Source: Mucilaginibacter sp. L3T2-6
GTDB taxonomy: Bacteria; Bacteroidota; Bacteroidia; Sphingobacteriales; Sphingobacteriaceae
Direction: 5' to 3'
DNA: 64,000 nucleotides
Assembly: GCF_030519355.1 (NCBI RefSeq)
Contig: NZ_JAUMKC010000013.1
Location: 1 to 64,000 of the forward strand
Both the position numbers and the translations under genes were made by a program. Of this stretch, positions 54,844 to 63,500 are shown one piece after another. A model generated the notes under the pieces. That model saw only the letters and a program-made list of their open reading frames with translations, was not told where the DNA came from and searched no databases. The stretch's first letter is position 1. Each line of letters starts with the position of its first letter.

Positions 54844-55019
54844 ATTTTTTGTTTAAATAAAATCAGGTGCTACAAAATAATGCTTTTATCTTTAAAATTA
54901 AATAAATTAAAAATTTATAGTTCAGATTCTTTTTAAGACTTTTGCGACCTTTGCCTGTAGGCAGATGCAATGGCAGCGACACTTGCGAACTGTTGATGCC
55001 GGTAAAACATAGCTTTAAA

Positions 55020-56063
55020 ATGAAATTAAACTTAAAACGTCCTCTTGCCTTTTTCGATATTGAATCGACCGGAACCAACCTGGGCGTCGACCGTATTGTT
55101 GAACTGTCGGTTATTAAACTACATCCTGACGGCAGTGAAGAGGTGAAAACCTGGCGCATGAATCCCGGTATACCTATTCCGCTGGAATCGTCGCTGGTGC
55201 ATGGAATTTATGACGAGCATGTGAAGGATGAGCCTGCATTTGGCGCCCTGGCTGCTGCTGTGGCTGAATTTATAGGCGAAAGCGATCTGGCAGGCTACAA
55301 TTCAAATAAGTTTGATATACCTATGCTGATGGAAGAGTTTTTGCGTGCCGATGTTTTATTTGATTTGGATAACCGTCATTTTGTTGACGTGCAGAATATT
55401 TTTCACCAGATGGAGCAACGTACGCTGAAGGCTGCCTATCAGTTTTACTGCAATAAAGAGATTGTGAACGCACACTCCGCCGAGGCAGACACCCGGGCTA
55501 CCATGGAGGTGTTGCTTGCCCAGATAGCACGATATGAAAATGTGGAGTGGGAGGACAAAAAAGGAAATAGAACCATTCCGGTGGTAAATGATATAGAAGC
55601 GCTGCACCATTTTACCAACCTGAGCAAGCCTGTTGATTTTGCAGGACGAATGGTTTACAATGAGAACGGGGAAGAAACCTTTAACTTCGGCAAGCACAAG
55701 GGCAAAACAGTTGAAGATGTATTCAGGATTGAACCAAGCTATTATTCATGGATGATGCAGGGTGATTTTCCGCTGTACACTAAACGTAAGTTAGAGCAGA
55801 TATACACCCGCTGGAATGCCAAAAAGAACGCTGAACGGGTTTTAAAACAACAACAGCAGCCTTCAAAACCACTGGATGGACCCGCGCAAAATAAGCCTGC
55901 AGAAAATCTTGTTAAACGTGAGTTCCACAAACCCGACCATACTCGTACCAATAACCAGCCGCGATATGATAATCGCCCGTTTAAAAAGAAAGACGATACA
56001 CCGGCGACTCCCGTTAATGATGATATGCTGAAGGCACTGGCCGATAAATTTAAGAAGGGGTAG
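55020..56063 (+). CDS. DEDDh 3'-5' exonuclease (DnaQ/ExoX-like)
   Basis: A 347-residue exonuclease from the ATG at 55020 (MKLNLKRPLAFFDIESTG); the open frame starts earlier, but the conserved protein begins here. The DnaQ-type domain (about 1-175) has FFDIESTG (first Asp-Glu pair), AGYNSNKFDIPMLMEEF (second Asp) and AHSAEADTRATMEVL (His-Asp), the DEDDh set. Around residue 215-260 is an ExoX-like C-terminal domain (FNFGKHKGKTVEDVFRIEPSYYSWMMQGDFPLYTKRKLEQI). The last 80 residues are Gln/Pro/Lys/Asn-rich and probably disordered. It may serve in repair or as a polymerase proofreading partner; the exact role is open. Confidence 0.88.
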   Translation: MKLNLKRPLAFFDIESTGTNLGVDRIVELSVIKLHPDGSEEVKTWRMNPGIPIPLESSLVHGIYDEHVKDEPAFGALAAAVAEFIGESDLAGYNSNKFDIPMLMEEFLRADVLFDLDNRHFVDVQNIFHQMEQRTLKAAYQFYCNKEIVNAHSAEADTRATMEVLLAQIARYENVEWEDKKGNRTIPVVNDIEALHHFTNLSKPVDFAGRMVYNENGEETFNFGKHKGKTVEDVFRIEPSYYSWMMQGDFPLYTKRKLEQIYTRWNAKKNAERVLKQQQQPSKPLDGPAQNKPAENLVKREFHKPDHTRTNNQPRYDNRPFKKKDDTPATPVNDDMLKALADKFKKG

Positions 56064-56168
56064 GAGCTAGAGCTCAAAGCTTAGGTTAAGCTGAAGGTTG
56101 AACCACCAAAGCTAAACGTTTTTTTTTAAGATGCAGTTTAGCCTGCCGGTTCTGTGTTTTTTTACCTT

Positions 56169-57110
56169 TTAGCTTTCGCCTTTTACCTTTAAGAAAGATA
56201 TATTTCTCTTTAGCCCATTGAATTTTGTACGCTTTACGGGAGAGTTTTTAAAGACTTTTTGAAAAACATCTTCGGTTAATTCCTGCCAGTCGTTTTTGCT
56301 CATGCTAAGTAATTCGTTGTGCGGCATAAACGCAGGCTCGTTGTGCAGTACGGAAAACTTGTTCCAGGGGCATACATCCTGGCAAACGTCGCAGCCAAAC
56401 ATCCAGTTATCCATTCTGCCGGTAAACTCCTGCGGTATCTCATTCTTTAACTCGATGGTAAGGTATGATATACAACGGCTGCCATCAACCACATAAGGCG
56501 CAACAATAGCCTCGGTAGGGCATGCATCAATGCAACGGGAGCAGGTGCCGCAATGATCGGCCGTAGGCGCAATGTCATATTCTAATTCAATGTCAACAAT
56601 CAGTTCGGCCAAAAAAAAGAAGGACCCTTTCTTTTGATTGATCAGGTTGCTGTTTTTACCAACCCAACCCAACCCTGTTTTTTTTGCCCACGCCTTATCT
56701 AACACCGGCGCCGAATCCACAAATGCGCGGCCGCCAATCTCCCCGATATGCTCGTTCATCAATCCAAGCAATTGTTTCAGCTTGCCTTTTATAACATGAT
56801 GGTAATCGGCGCCATAAGCGTATTTGGATAGTTTAGGGCTGTTCAGATCGGTCTGTTTGTCCTCTGTATAATAATTCAGACCAAGGGATATTACAGACTT
56901 CGCTCCGTCAACCAGCAACCTTGGGTCAAGGCGTTTATCAAAGTAGTTCTCCATATAACCCATTTCACCGTGCATGCCTTTATTCAGCCATGCTTCAAGC
57001 CGGGGAGCCTCATCTTCCAGGAAACCGGCTTTTGCAATGCCGCAAAACAAAAAGCCCAGTTCTTTTGCCCAGGTTTTAATTTGGTCGCTGTATGCCTTTT
57101 TTTGCTGCAT
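56169..57110 (-). CDS. queG: Epoxyqueuosine reductase
   Basis: A 313-residue QueG from the ATG at 57110 ([20 protein letters not shown]). It has the cobalamin-binding N-terminal domain ([61 protein letters not shown]) and two [4Fe-4S] motifs: [16 protein letters not shown] and [13 protein letters not shown]. It reduces epoxyqueuosine to queuosine in the wobble position of certain tRNAs. The length fits the short QueG form without the C-terminal HEAT repeats. It stands alone between two convergent or divergent genes. Confidence 0.95.
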   Translation of the reverse strand: MQQKKAYSDQIKTWAKELGFLFCGIAKAGFLEDEAPRLEAWLNKGMHGEMGYMENYFDKRLDPRLLVDGAKSVISLGLNYYTEDKQTDLNSPKLSKYAYGADYHHVIKGKLKQLLGLMNEHIGEIGGRAFVDSAPVLDKAWAKKTGLGWVGKNSNLINQKKGSFFFLAELIVDIELEYDIAPTADHCGTCSRCIDACPTEAIVAPYVVDGSRCISYLTIELKNEIPQEFTGRMDNWMFGCDVCQDVCPWNKFSVLHNEPAFMPHNELLSMSKNDWQELTEDVFQKVFKNSPVKRTKFNGLKRNISFLKVKGES

Positions 57111-57260
57111 TTTGTTACAAAGATAATACAAAACAAAAGGGATAAGTATACGGTATAATATACATATTTTAACTTAAATGATATTTATTTAACATTTAAG
57201 TTGTTAAATCATCATAATGGTGCAGTTATTGCAATAGGAAAAGAAAGATCAAAATAATAT

Positions 57261-57626
57261 ATGCTGCGACCGATTCCTGATTTACCCCCTCATGTTACGG
57301 GGCTGCACGCGCACGGTGAAGTTCTGGAAACTGAATATGAGGAAGCATTGATAAAAATTATAAATGAACAACTCAGCCGTAACCATAAAATAAACTTTGT
57401 GCTCATACTCGAAACTAATATCAAAAACTTTGTTTCGGGTGCCTGGTGCGGAAATGTGAAAATCGGTTTCAAATATTTTTTTAGCTGGGGAAGGGTAGGG
57501 CTGGTAACAGATCAAAAAGATATTTTGGGTTACAGCGACCTTTTCAAATACATTGTCCCCGGGAAATTCAAATATTTTCCTCTTGATAACCTGGCAGATG
57601 CAATTAAGTGGGTGTCGGTAAAATAG
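57261..57626 (+). CDS. STAS/SEC14-like (SpoIIAA-like) domain protein
   Basis: A 121-residue single-domain protein that matches the SpoIIAA-like / DUF3478 type (STAS/SEC14-related). It starts MLRPIPDLPPHVTGLHAHGEVLETEYEEAL, with the usual INFVLILETNIKNFVSGAW, VGLVTDQKDI and FKYFPLDNLADAIKWV segments. Members may bind lipid or act as anti-anti-sigma-like domains; no activity is proven. A paralogue with the same ends lies at 57881, with a 50-residue ORF between. It is preceded by AT-rich sequence and is probably the first gene of this little cluster. Confidence 0.85.
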   Translation: MLRPIPDLPPHVTGLHAHGEVLETEYEEALIKIINEQLSRNHKINFVLILETNIKNFVSGAWCGNVKIGFKYFFSWGRVGLVTDQKDILGYSDLFKYIVPGKFKYFPLDNLADAIKWVSVK

Positions 57627-57648
57627 AAATCATCAAATACACCATACC

Positions 57649-57801
57649 ATGAAAAATTCAGATAAAGAAAAACAAGTTGATAAAAACGTAAGAAATAAAA
57701 GCGAACCTTACGTGCAAGACAAGCCTGATGAAAAACGAATAAAAACCGTAACGCCTGCCAACGATAACGGCAAGGCCGGACCGGCTGGGACAAAGTCATA
57801 A
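57649..57801 (+). CDS. 50-residue charged small protein
   Basis: ATG at 57649 to TAA at 57799-57801. The product is Lys/Asp/Asn-rich and disordered-looking (starts MKNSDKEKQVDKNVRNKSEPY, ends GKAGPAGTKS). It starts 22 bp after the first STAS/SEC14 gene in a good A-rich context (CATACCATG). No family is recognised; the Lys-rich composition is reminiscent of small stress-type proteins of Bacteroidota. Confidence 0.5.
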   Translation: MKNSDKEKQVDKNVRNKSEPYVQDKPDEKRIKTVTPANDNGKAGPAGTKS

Positions 57802-57880
57802 ATCCGACGACCTAAATATAGGTTTCGTTTCAAAAGTCTCAAATCTCACGTCCTTATTTCTTACATCTAAAAGTTAAATT

Positions 57881-58354
57881 ATGTTACGTTATATTAAAGA
57901 TTTGCCCGACCATGTTGTTGGTATACATGCAGTTGGCGAAGTAAGTAAAGAAGATTATGAAAAAGTGCTAATCCCTCGCCTGGAAGAGCTAGTAGCCCGG
58001 CAGGGCGAGATTAATTATCTGCTGGTGCTGGAAACTGATGTCGGCAATTTTACCGCAGGCGCCTGGTGGGATGACTTTAAGCTGGGTTTGAAACATTTTA
58101 CCAAATGGAATAAAATTGCAATAGTTACCGACCAAAAACTGGTTGAGTGGTTTAGCGATGCTTTCCGGTTATTCATTCCGGGCAAGTCGCGGGGGTTTTC
58201 AATGGCTGAGCTGGATGATGCCGTAAAGTGGATTTCGGCAATTGATAATGAGCAAAAGAAACCGGAGACTCCGCTATCTGATAGTAATGAACTTGAGCCG
58301 GAAATAGAAAATACATCCAATAAAGGTCAGGGCCCTGCAGGTGAAAACCTGTAA
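57881..58354 (+). CDS. STAS/SEC14-like (SpoIIAA-like) domain protein, paralogue
   Basis: A 157-residue paralogue of the 57261 gene. The first 118 residues are the same domain (MLRYIKDLPDHVVGIHAVGEV, EINYLLVLETDVGNFTAGAWWDDFKLGLKHFTKW, AIVTDQKLVEWFSDAF, GFSMAELDDAVKWIS). It is followed by a 38-residue acidic, disordered tail (KKPETPLSDSNELEPEIENTS). The tail is absent in the first copy. A strong terminator follows at 58511. Confidence 0.85.
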   Translation: MLRYIKDLPDHVVGIHAVGEVSKEDYEKVLIPRLEELVARQGEINYLLVLETDVGNFTAGAWWDDFKLGLKHFTKWNKIAIVTDQKLVEWFSDAFRLFIPGKSRGFSMAELDDAVKWISAIDNEQKKPETPLSDSNELEPEIENTSNKGQGPAGENL

Positions 58355-58510
58355 GCTCGCTTACAGATGAGGTTTTGCAGTTTTGCCCGAAATTTTAGTA
58401 ATTGAAAGTGGGCAAAACGGCCAGATCCTGCAATCACTTACAGCTGATTATAGGATTGCTCATTCCTTTTTTACAACCGGCCGGTCTATTTATCGGCCAA
58501 AAATACAAAG

Positions 58511-58534
58511 CCGGCCCCGCAAATACGGGGCCGG
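58511..58534. terminator. Bidirectional terminator
   Basis: CCGGCCCCG-CAAATA-CGGGGCCGG is a perfect 9-bp stem with a 6-nt loop, and an AA.../TTGT extension. It lies between the convergent STAS/SEC14 gene and the AraC gene and can serve both; T-runs are short on both sides. Confidence 0.65.
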
Positions 58535-58553
58535 TTGTATTGCAAATGCACCG

Positions 58554-59414
58554 TTAGGCGCTTTGCCGGTATTTGAGTGGAGTGGTCTGAAAATGCTCAC
58601 GAAAAAGTCTTATAAACGAACTGGGGCATTCAAAGCCGATCAGGTTCACAACTTCATTAACCGGGTAATCGGTATTTTTTAATAGAACCCGCGCACGCTG
58701 CAGGCGTAGCTGCACCAGGAACTGGTGGGGCGTTAAGTCAAATGCCTGTTTAAAAGTCCGCAACAAATGATTTACGGATAGGCATGCATATTCAGCCAAT
58801 TCATCAAGACTGATATTTCGGTTATAATTTGTATACAGATATTCCTTTGCAAGATTTAGCCGTCGTAATATCTCCACTTTAGTACTCTTGTTTAAGAATT
58901 TCAGCCGATCAGCCTTTTGCAAAATCTCTTCGTAGTAAATTCTGAAGTAGCTTAACAAACATTCCCCCAGACAATCATTTATCAGTTTTTCGTCCTGCAT
59001 GCCGCAGTCCAGCTTATACCTGAGGTTTTGTATGTTAAAAAGCATATCCCCGTTAAGCGGATAAATAGTTTCATTAAACACGTTTCCCGGTGTGATATAA
59101 TCAGAATTAAAAAGATTATAGCCTTTTGACATCATCTCTTTTACGAAATTCTCTAAAAATCGCTCATCAAAACTGATCACAAATGAATGCACCGGCGATG
59201 CAAAATCGGTCATGCTGGAATATTGTGTTCCTTTGTTCAGCAACAAAAAAGAGTCAGGGTAAATCGTAAGATTTCTGCGCCCGATACCATATCTCTCGTT
59301 GCCTGAAAACACAAACCGCAGGCTGAAATCGACGGTAGATTGCTGAAATGATTTATAAGTGCGGGTGCCACTGTATATAATATTATTGTTTTTTAAAATT
59401 TTTAAGTATTCCAT
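58554..59414 (-). CDS. AraC family transcriptional regulator
   Basis: A 286-residue regulator. The N-terminal part (1 to about 150) is a cupin-like AraC sensing domain (VDFSLRFVFSGNERYGIGRRNLTIYPDSFLLLNKGTQYSSM). The C-terminal part has the two HTH units of AraC: YNRNISLDELAEYACLSVNHLLRTFKQAFDLTPHQFLVQLRLQRA and TDYPVNEVVNLIGFECPSSFIRLFREHFQTTPLKYRQ. It is not closely similar to the two AraC genes at 15 and 19 kb. A 7-bp palindrome 82 bp upstream of its start resembles one upstream of the sensor kinase gene. Confidence 0.88.
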   Translation of the reverse strand: MEYLKILKNNNIIYSGTRTYKSFQQSTVDFSLRFVFSGNERYGIGRRNLTIYPDSFLLLNKGTQYSSMTDFASPVHSFVISFDERFLENFVKEMMSKGYNLFNSDYITPGNVFNETIYPLNGDMLFNIQNLRYKLDCGMQDEKLINDCLGECLLSYFRIYYEEILQKADRLKFLNKSTKVEILRRLNLAKEYLYTNYNRNISLDELAEYACLSVNHLLRTFKQAFDLTPHQFLVQLRLQRARVLLKNTDYPVNEVVNLIGFECPSSFIRLFREHFQTTPLKYRQSA

Positions 59415-59496
59415 AGCCCTGCTTTTTAAGCCCTTCCTTAAGGATTATCCTCAACCCTAATTGACTCAAATTTAAGCTTATATGGCCTCTTTGATA

Positions 59497-59513
59497 TCAC
59501 CCTATCAGGGTGA
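59497..59513. promoter_or_regulatory. TATC-centred palindrome upstream of AraC gene
   Basis: TCACCCT-ATC-AGGGTGA, perfect 7-bp arms, 82 bp upstream of the AraC start. Its core CCCTATCAGGG resembles CCCTATCGGGG at 63278-63288. The rest of the 59415-59619 gap shows nothing further. Confidence 0.4.
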
Positions 59514-59619
59514 ATTTTCAGGTATCAGAAATAAAGAGGAGAAAGATTAGATAGATTCCGTGGGTCAGCGCGCGGCTATATTTTAAAGTCGGTACCAGGC
59601 TCGTATTTAACATCGGTTT

Positions 59620-60246
59620 TTAAATAAATCTATTCTGCCGTGCTGCCTTAATTGCATCGGCTCTTGAATTTACATCAAGTTTGATGTAAATATTCTTAAT
59701 ATGGCTGCGAACGGTTTCCAGATCGATAAACAGTTCACGCGCAATCTGGCTGCGGCTTTTTCCATCGCTTATCTGTTCCAGTATCTGCGTTTCGCGTTTC
59801 GACAAGGGCGACTCCTGGTTTTTCTGAAAGGATTTAATTACCATTTTGGCGATGTTGATGCTCATAGGCCCGCCGCCATCCCTTACCTCTTTTATCGACT
59901 CGATAATCTTAGCCGAAGGGGTATTTTTAGTAAGATAGCCCGAGGCGCCGTTACCCAGCGCTTCGAATATCAGCTTTTCTGACTCATACACCGTTAATAT
60001 CAAAATAAAAGCATTAGGTAATAACTTTTTTAACCGGGGAATGGCATCAATGCCGTTTATGCCGGGCATTTCAATATCGAGCAATATCACATCAGGTTTA
60101 TCAGCTGCTATAGTGTGTGCAGCCGAGTCGTAAGAGCAATAAGCAGACACTACCTCATACCCTTCCGAATTGCCGATCAAGAATGTATACCCGTTACGTA
60201 TGGTATCATCATCCTCTATAATGCTTACTTTAATATTTCGTTCCAT
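59620..60246 (-). CDS. NarL/FixJ family response regulator
   Basis: A 208-residue response regulator. The receiver domain (1-120) has the acidic pocket EDDD (residues 11-14), the phosphorylated Asp57 in VILLDIEMPGINGI and LTVYESE with the conserved Thr, then Lys in GYLTKNTP. The C-terminal LuxR-type HTH (about 140-208) has SPLSKRETQILEQISDGKSRSQIARELFIDLETVRSHIKNIYIKLDVNSRADAIKAA. The sensor kinase upstream ends 1 bp before its start, so the two form an operon and a cognate pair. Confidence 0.94.
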   Translation of the reverse strand: MERNIKVSIIEDDDTIRNGYTFLIGNSEGYEVVSAYCSYDSAAHTIAADKPDVILLDIEMPGINGIDAIPRLKKLLPNAFILILTVYESEKLIFEALGNGASGYLTKNTPSAKIIESIKEVRDGGGPMSINIAKMVIKSFQKNQESPLSKRETQILEQISDGKSRSQIARELFIDLETVRSHIKNIYIKLDVNSRADAIKAARQNRFI

Positions 60247-60247
60247 A

Positions 60248-63214
60248 TCACTGTGGCTTTACATTAATCTTAATCTGCAATTCAGCCGTGGTGCCTTTTT
60301 GCGGTATGCTCTCTATTGAAAATAAACTATCTATCCGCCGGGCTCTGGCTTTTATGTTTACAAGCCCGTGACCACGCCTGGCCCGGTTTTCATCATACCC
60401 TTTGCCATCATCAGTAAGCCGGATAAAAAGCATGGTTTTAACTGGCCATGACAAACTGATGCTGACATTATGTGCACCGGAATGCTTAAGAACATTGGTC
60501 AAAAGCTCCTTGAAAATCATGGTAATATTACGACTATATTCCATAGGCAGCTTAATCTCACTGTAGCTTTCTTCGATGCCGTCGAAATTGAAATCGATAT
60601 TAACATCATGGAATAACTCAACTCCTGTTTCTTTGATATGCATCAGTATTTCGTACAGGTTATCACTTTTAGGATCAAGCGCCCAGAGTATATCGCGTGT
60701 ACCGGTATATAAAGCCGCGGCATTTTGCTGAATCTGTTCTACGAGGCTTTTCTGATCTGGTTTATCAGGTCCAAGCTTGGTATTCAATACATCCGTGAGT
60801 ACAGTAATGCGGGTGAGCTTATTACCAAGGTCGTCGTGAAAATCCTCGGCGGTTTGTTGCCGTAGCTTTTGTTTCTCTTCACGCTTCATGGTCTCGTAGG
60901 CGAGTTTTTTAACGGCTTTGCGGCGTTGCAAAAAATACTGCAGTGCAAATCCGAGCAATATCAGCAAAAACACCACTATGACCCTGAATGCCGGTTGTTG
61001 GTAGAAATGCGGCGCTATTTCAAAATTTAACTTTGCTAATCCGGATGGAATTTTATCGGCTGGGCTAAACGCCCTCACTTCAAAAGTATATCTGCCCGGC
61101 GGTAGTGATGAGTAATCGACAGTATTACTTTTTACCATCGGGCCGAAATCATTGCTTAACCCTGATAACCGGTATTGGTAGGTTACTTCGCCGGGATTTC
61201 TTAAATAGATACCGGCAAAAGCTATTACCAAATGGTTTTGCGACGCCGGTAACTTTAGGTTGTTGAAGCCGGTCTTATCAATCACCTGTGCCCCTTTTTC
61301 GCCGCCGGTAAACACCTTAACGCCCTGTATCAAAACAGAGGGGGCCTTTTCGGTCATTGTTTGTCCGGCAGTATTCAATACCAGTAAGCCTTTGGTGGTT
61401 CCAAAAAATACTTTGCCGTTGTCACACAGCGCAGCGTTTTGATTCGCCTCCGCCAGCAGATCCTTCGAGTCGCCTGCCCGTTTGATGGTGCAGGTTACGC
61501 CACGTGGGTCAATGGTGATAAGATTTACTCCCCTTCCGGTTCCAGCCCATATATTTCCCGTGCCATCAGCAACGAGGCTGTAGATGGTATTTGCCAGGAA
61601 GCCGTCCTTGGTGGAATAATTTTTCAGGATGCCATATTTCCTGTTCCATAAATACATGCCGCCGTCATCCACGCCAAACAGCAAATTATCCCGGTAATTC
61701 AGGATGCACATGATTGAGGACGAAGACAAAGCTCCAAGTTTAAAATCACCGACAAGCCTTTTATCTATCACAAGCTTTAAGCCTTCCTGAGTGCCAATAA
61801 ATACTGAGTCGCGACCTACAGGATATATTGAAGAGGTGAATGATGAAATGCCTTTTACCGGTGTTATCTTATTGTTTTCGTAATAATAAGCCCCGCCGGG
61901 AGTACCTATCCATAATGTATTATTGTTGGCAGCGGCCATCACGTTAACCGAAGAATGCTCAGTTCCTGCTAAGAGGTCAAAAGCTGAGCCATCATATCTC
62001 CAGATACCCGACCGGTCGGTTCCAATCCAAACATTTTTGTTATTATCGGTACACATGCTTTGTACAAAAGCGATACTTGGATTTGTTTTTGGAGACCACA
62101 GGTGTGCCGGTACGCCATCATTATATCTAATTATGCCGTTGCCTGCAGTTCCCAATAAAATATCACCGTACATATCTTGCGCAATACTCGTTACCACCGG
62201 GCTTGCAGTTGCTCCGGGCAGATTGTCGTACAATAAATGATTGCCGCCTTCATAACGGTATATGCCATTGCCTTGTGTACCCAACCAAACATTTTGATCC
62301 CTGTCACAATATATGGCCGATACGGCAATGTTCGTTAGTCCGTTCTCTCTATTAAAATGGACAGTTTTTTGTTTACTGATAAGGTATGCTCCCCGCTGTG
62401 CGCCAATCCATAAATTGCCCTGGTAATCCTGATCGAAACTTAGCAGCGGCCCATTTTTGGCATCTATAAATTTATTTTTAACAGGCGATATTTTGCCACC
62501 TTCCGCCAAAAATAAGCCATCCAAACCAAGCAGGTAAAGCTTTTTATAGTTAAACCTATCAAATTGTATTTTAAATACGAATGCACGTTTTTCCGAGTTA
62601 TCGTACCTGGCAAAAAGCTGCCATTTATTATCAATAAATTTATAAACCCCTTTTTCCCAAAACGAGCCGTACAAACTGCCTGCCTTATCAGTGGTAATAG
62701 CTATAACGCGGCCCAGACTGTCAGGCAACGTAATCTTTTTCATTTGCCGGTCGGTAACCCGGTAAAGGCTGTTGTCCATCAATGCCCATACATTACCGGC
62801 CTTATCCCCGGTTACGTACAATACATAGGTACGCCTGACGCCGGCCGGTACAGCGTAATTATAAGTTTTCTGGCCATCGTATGATGACAAGCCCTTTTGC
62901 GTGCCGATCCAAAGCGTCCCCTTTGAATCGGTATAGTTGGTGTAAACAAAATTATTAGCTAAACCGGTCGCTTTGGATACGCTGAAATATTCGTGCCCGT
63001 CGTAACGACAAATGCCCCCAAGAGTAGCTATCCATAGCCGGTGATAACTATCCTCGCAAAAATTGTTTACCTGCGATTGAATAAGACCATCCTCAATGTC
63101 ATAGTGAGCGAACGCATACTTTTGAGCCGTTACCCGATAGCCGTAAAAAATTCCAAGCCAAAACAGCAAAACTGAAAAAAGCCGAAGGAATACGCTATTT
63201 GATGATTTATCCAA
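60248..63214 (-). CDS. Sensor histidine kinase with Reg_prop propeller and Y_Y_Y domain
   Basis: A 988-residue membrane kinase. After an N-terminal signal or membrane segment (VFLRLFSVLLFWLGIFYGY) come many Reg_prop repeats (LWIATLGGICRYDG, GTLWIGTQKGLSSYDG, QNVWLGTQGNGIYRYEG), forming a periplasmic two-bladed-ring propeller to about residue 650. A Y_Y_Y domain (VTYQYRLSGLSNDFGP...LPPGRYTFEVRAFSP) follows, then a transmembrane helix (743-762). The cytoplasmic part is a HisKA_3 kinase with ETAEDFHDDLGNKLTR (phospho-acceptor His793) and a HATPase_c domain (KELLTNVLKHSGAHNVS, DDGKGYDENRARRGHGLVNIKARA). It resembles Bacteroidota polysaccharide sensors but without the fused receiver and AraC output, which are here replaced by the separate NarL-type partner. 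Confidence 0.93.
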   Translation of the reverse strand: MDKSSNSVFLRLFSVLLFWLGIFYGYRVTAQKYAFAHYDIEDGLIQSQVNNFCEDSYHRLWIATLGGICRYDGHEYFSVSKATGLANNFVYTNYTDSKGTLWIGTQKGLSSYDGQKTYNYAVPAGVRRTYVLYVTGDKAGNVWALMDNSLYRVTDRQMKKITLPDSLGRVIAITTDKAGSLYGSFWEKGVYKFIDNKWQLFARYDNSEKRAFVFKIQFDRFNYKKLYLLGLDGLFLAEGGKISPVKNKFIDAKNGPLLSFDQDYQGNLWIGAQRGAYLISKQKTVHFNRENGLTNIAVSAIYCDRDQNVWLGTQGNGIYRYEGGNHLLYDNLPGATASPVVTSIAQDMYGDILLGTAGNGIIRYNDGVPAHLWSPKTNPSIAFVQSMCTDNNKNVWIGTDRSGIWRYDGSAFDLLAGTEHSSVNVMAAANNNTLWIGTPGGAYYYENNKITPVKGISSFTSSIYPVGRDSVFIGTQEGLKLVIDKRLVGDFKLGALSSSSIMCILNYRDNLLFGVDDGGMYLWNRKYGILKNYSTKDGFLANTIYSLVADGTGNIWAGTGRGVNLITIDPRGVTCTIKRAGDSKDLLAEANQNAALCDNGKVFFGTTKGLLVLNTAGQTMTEKAPSVLIQGVKVFTGGEKGAQVIDKTGFNNLKLPASQNHLVIAFAGIYLRNPGEVTYQYRLSGLSNDFGPMVKSNTVDYSSLPPGRYTFEVRAFSPADKIPSGLAKLNFEIAPHFYQQPAFRVIVVFLLILLGFALQYFLQRRKAVKKLAYETMKREEKQKLRQQTAEDFHDDLGNKLTRITVLTDVLNTKLGPDKPDQKSLVEQIQQNAAALYTGTRDILWALDPKSDNLYEILMHIKETGVELFHDVNIDFNFDGIEESYSEIKLPMEYSRNITMIFKELLTNVLKHSGAHNVSISLSWPVKTMLFIRLTDDGKGYDENRARRGHGLVNIKARARRIDSLFSIESIPQKGTTAELQIKINVKPQ

Positions 63215-63273
63215 GTCCTCTCTTATCCGATATAAATAAGGCTCAAATTAAGCTAATAACACCAGAAAATAAA

Positions 63274-63292
63274 ATCCCCCTATCGGGGGGAT
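63274..63292. promoter_or_regulatory. CCCTATCGGGG palindrome upstream of sensor kinase
   Basis: ATCCCCC-TATCG-GGGGGAT is an inverted repeat with 7-bp arms, 60 bp upstream of the kinase start. It sits in the divergent gap with the fecR gene (63215-63500), so it could act on either side. Also in this gap is TTTACC-CT-GGTAAA at 63399-63412. Confidence 0.4.
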
Positions 63293-63500
63293 AATCTATT
63301 TTTAAAGCATTGCATATTCACCAATGTAAAATTTGGCACTCATCAAAATCCAGCTCATAGTGCACCAGTTACATTTTTAACCGCCCGGAATACAATATTT
63401 TACCCTGGTAAAGGTGGTAAATGAAAAATTTAAAAATATTTTACCTCCCACTAAGGGATTGCTGCCTTTTAGCGGACTTACTATTAAACACCGCCGCCGA

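Noticed and set aside
58383..58682. 99-codon plus-strand ORF
   Set aside because: It runs through a terminator hairpin and into the antisense of the AraC HTH, so it is a shadow.
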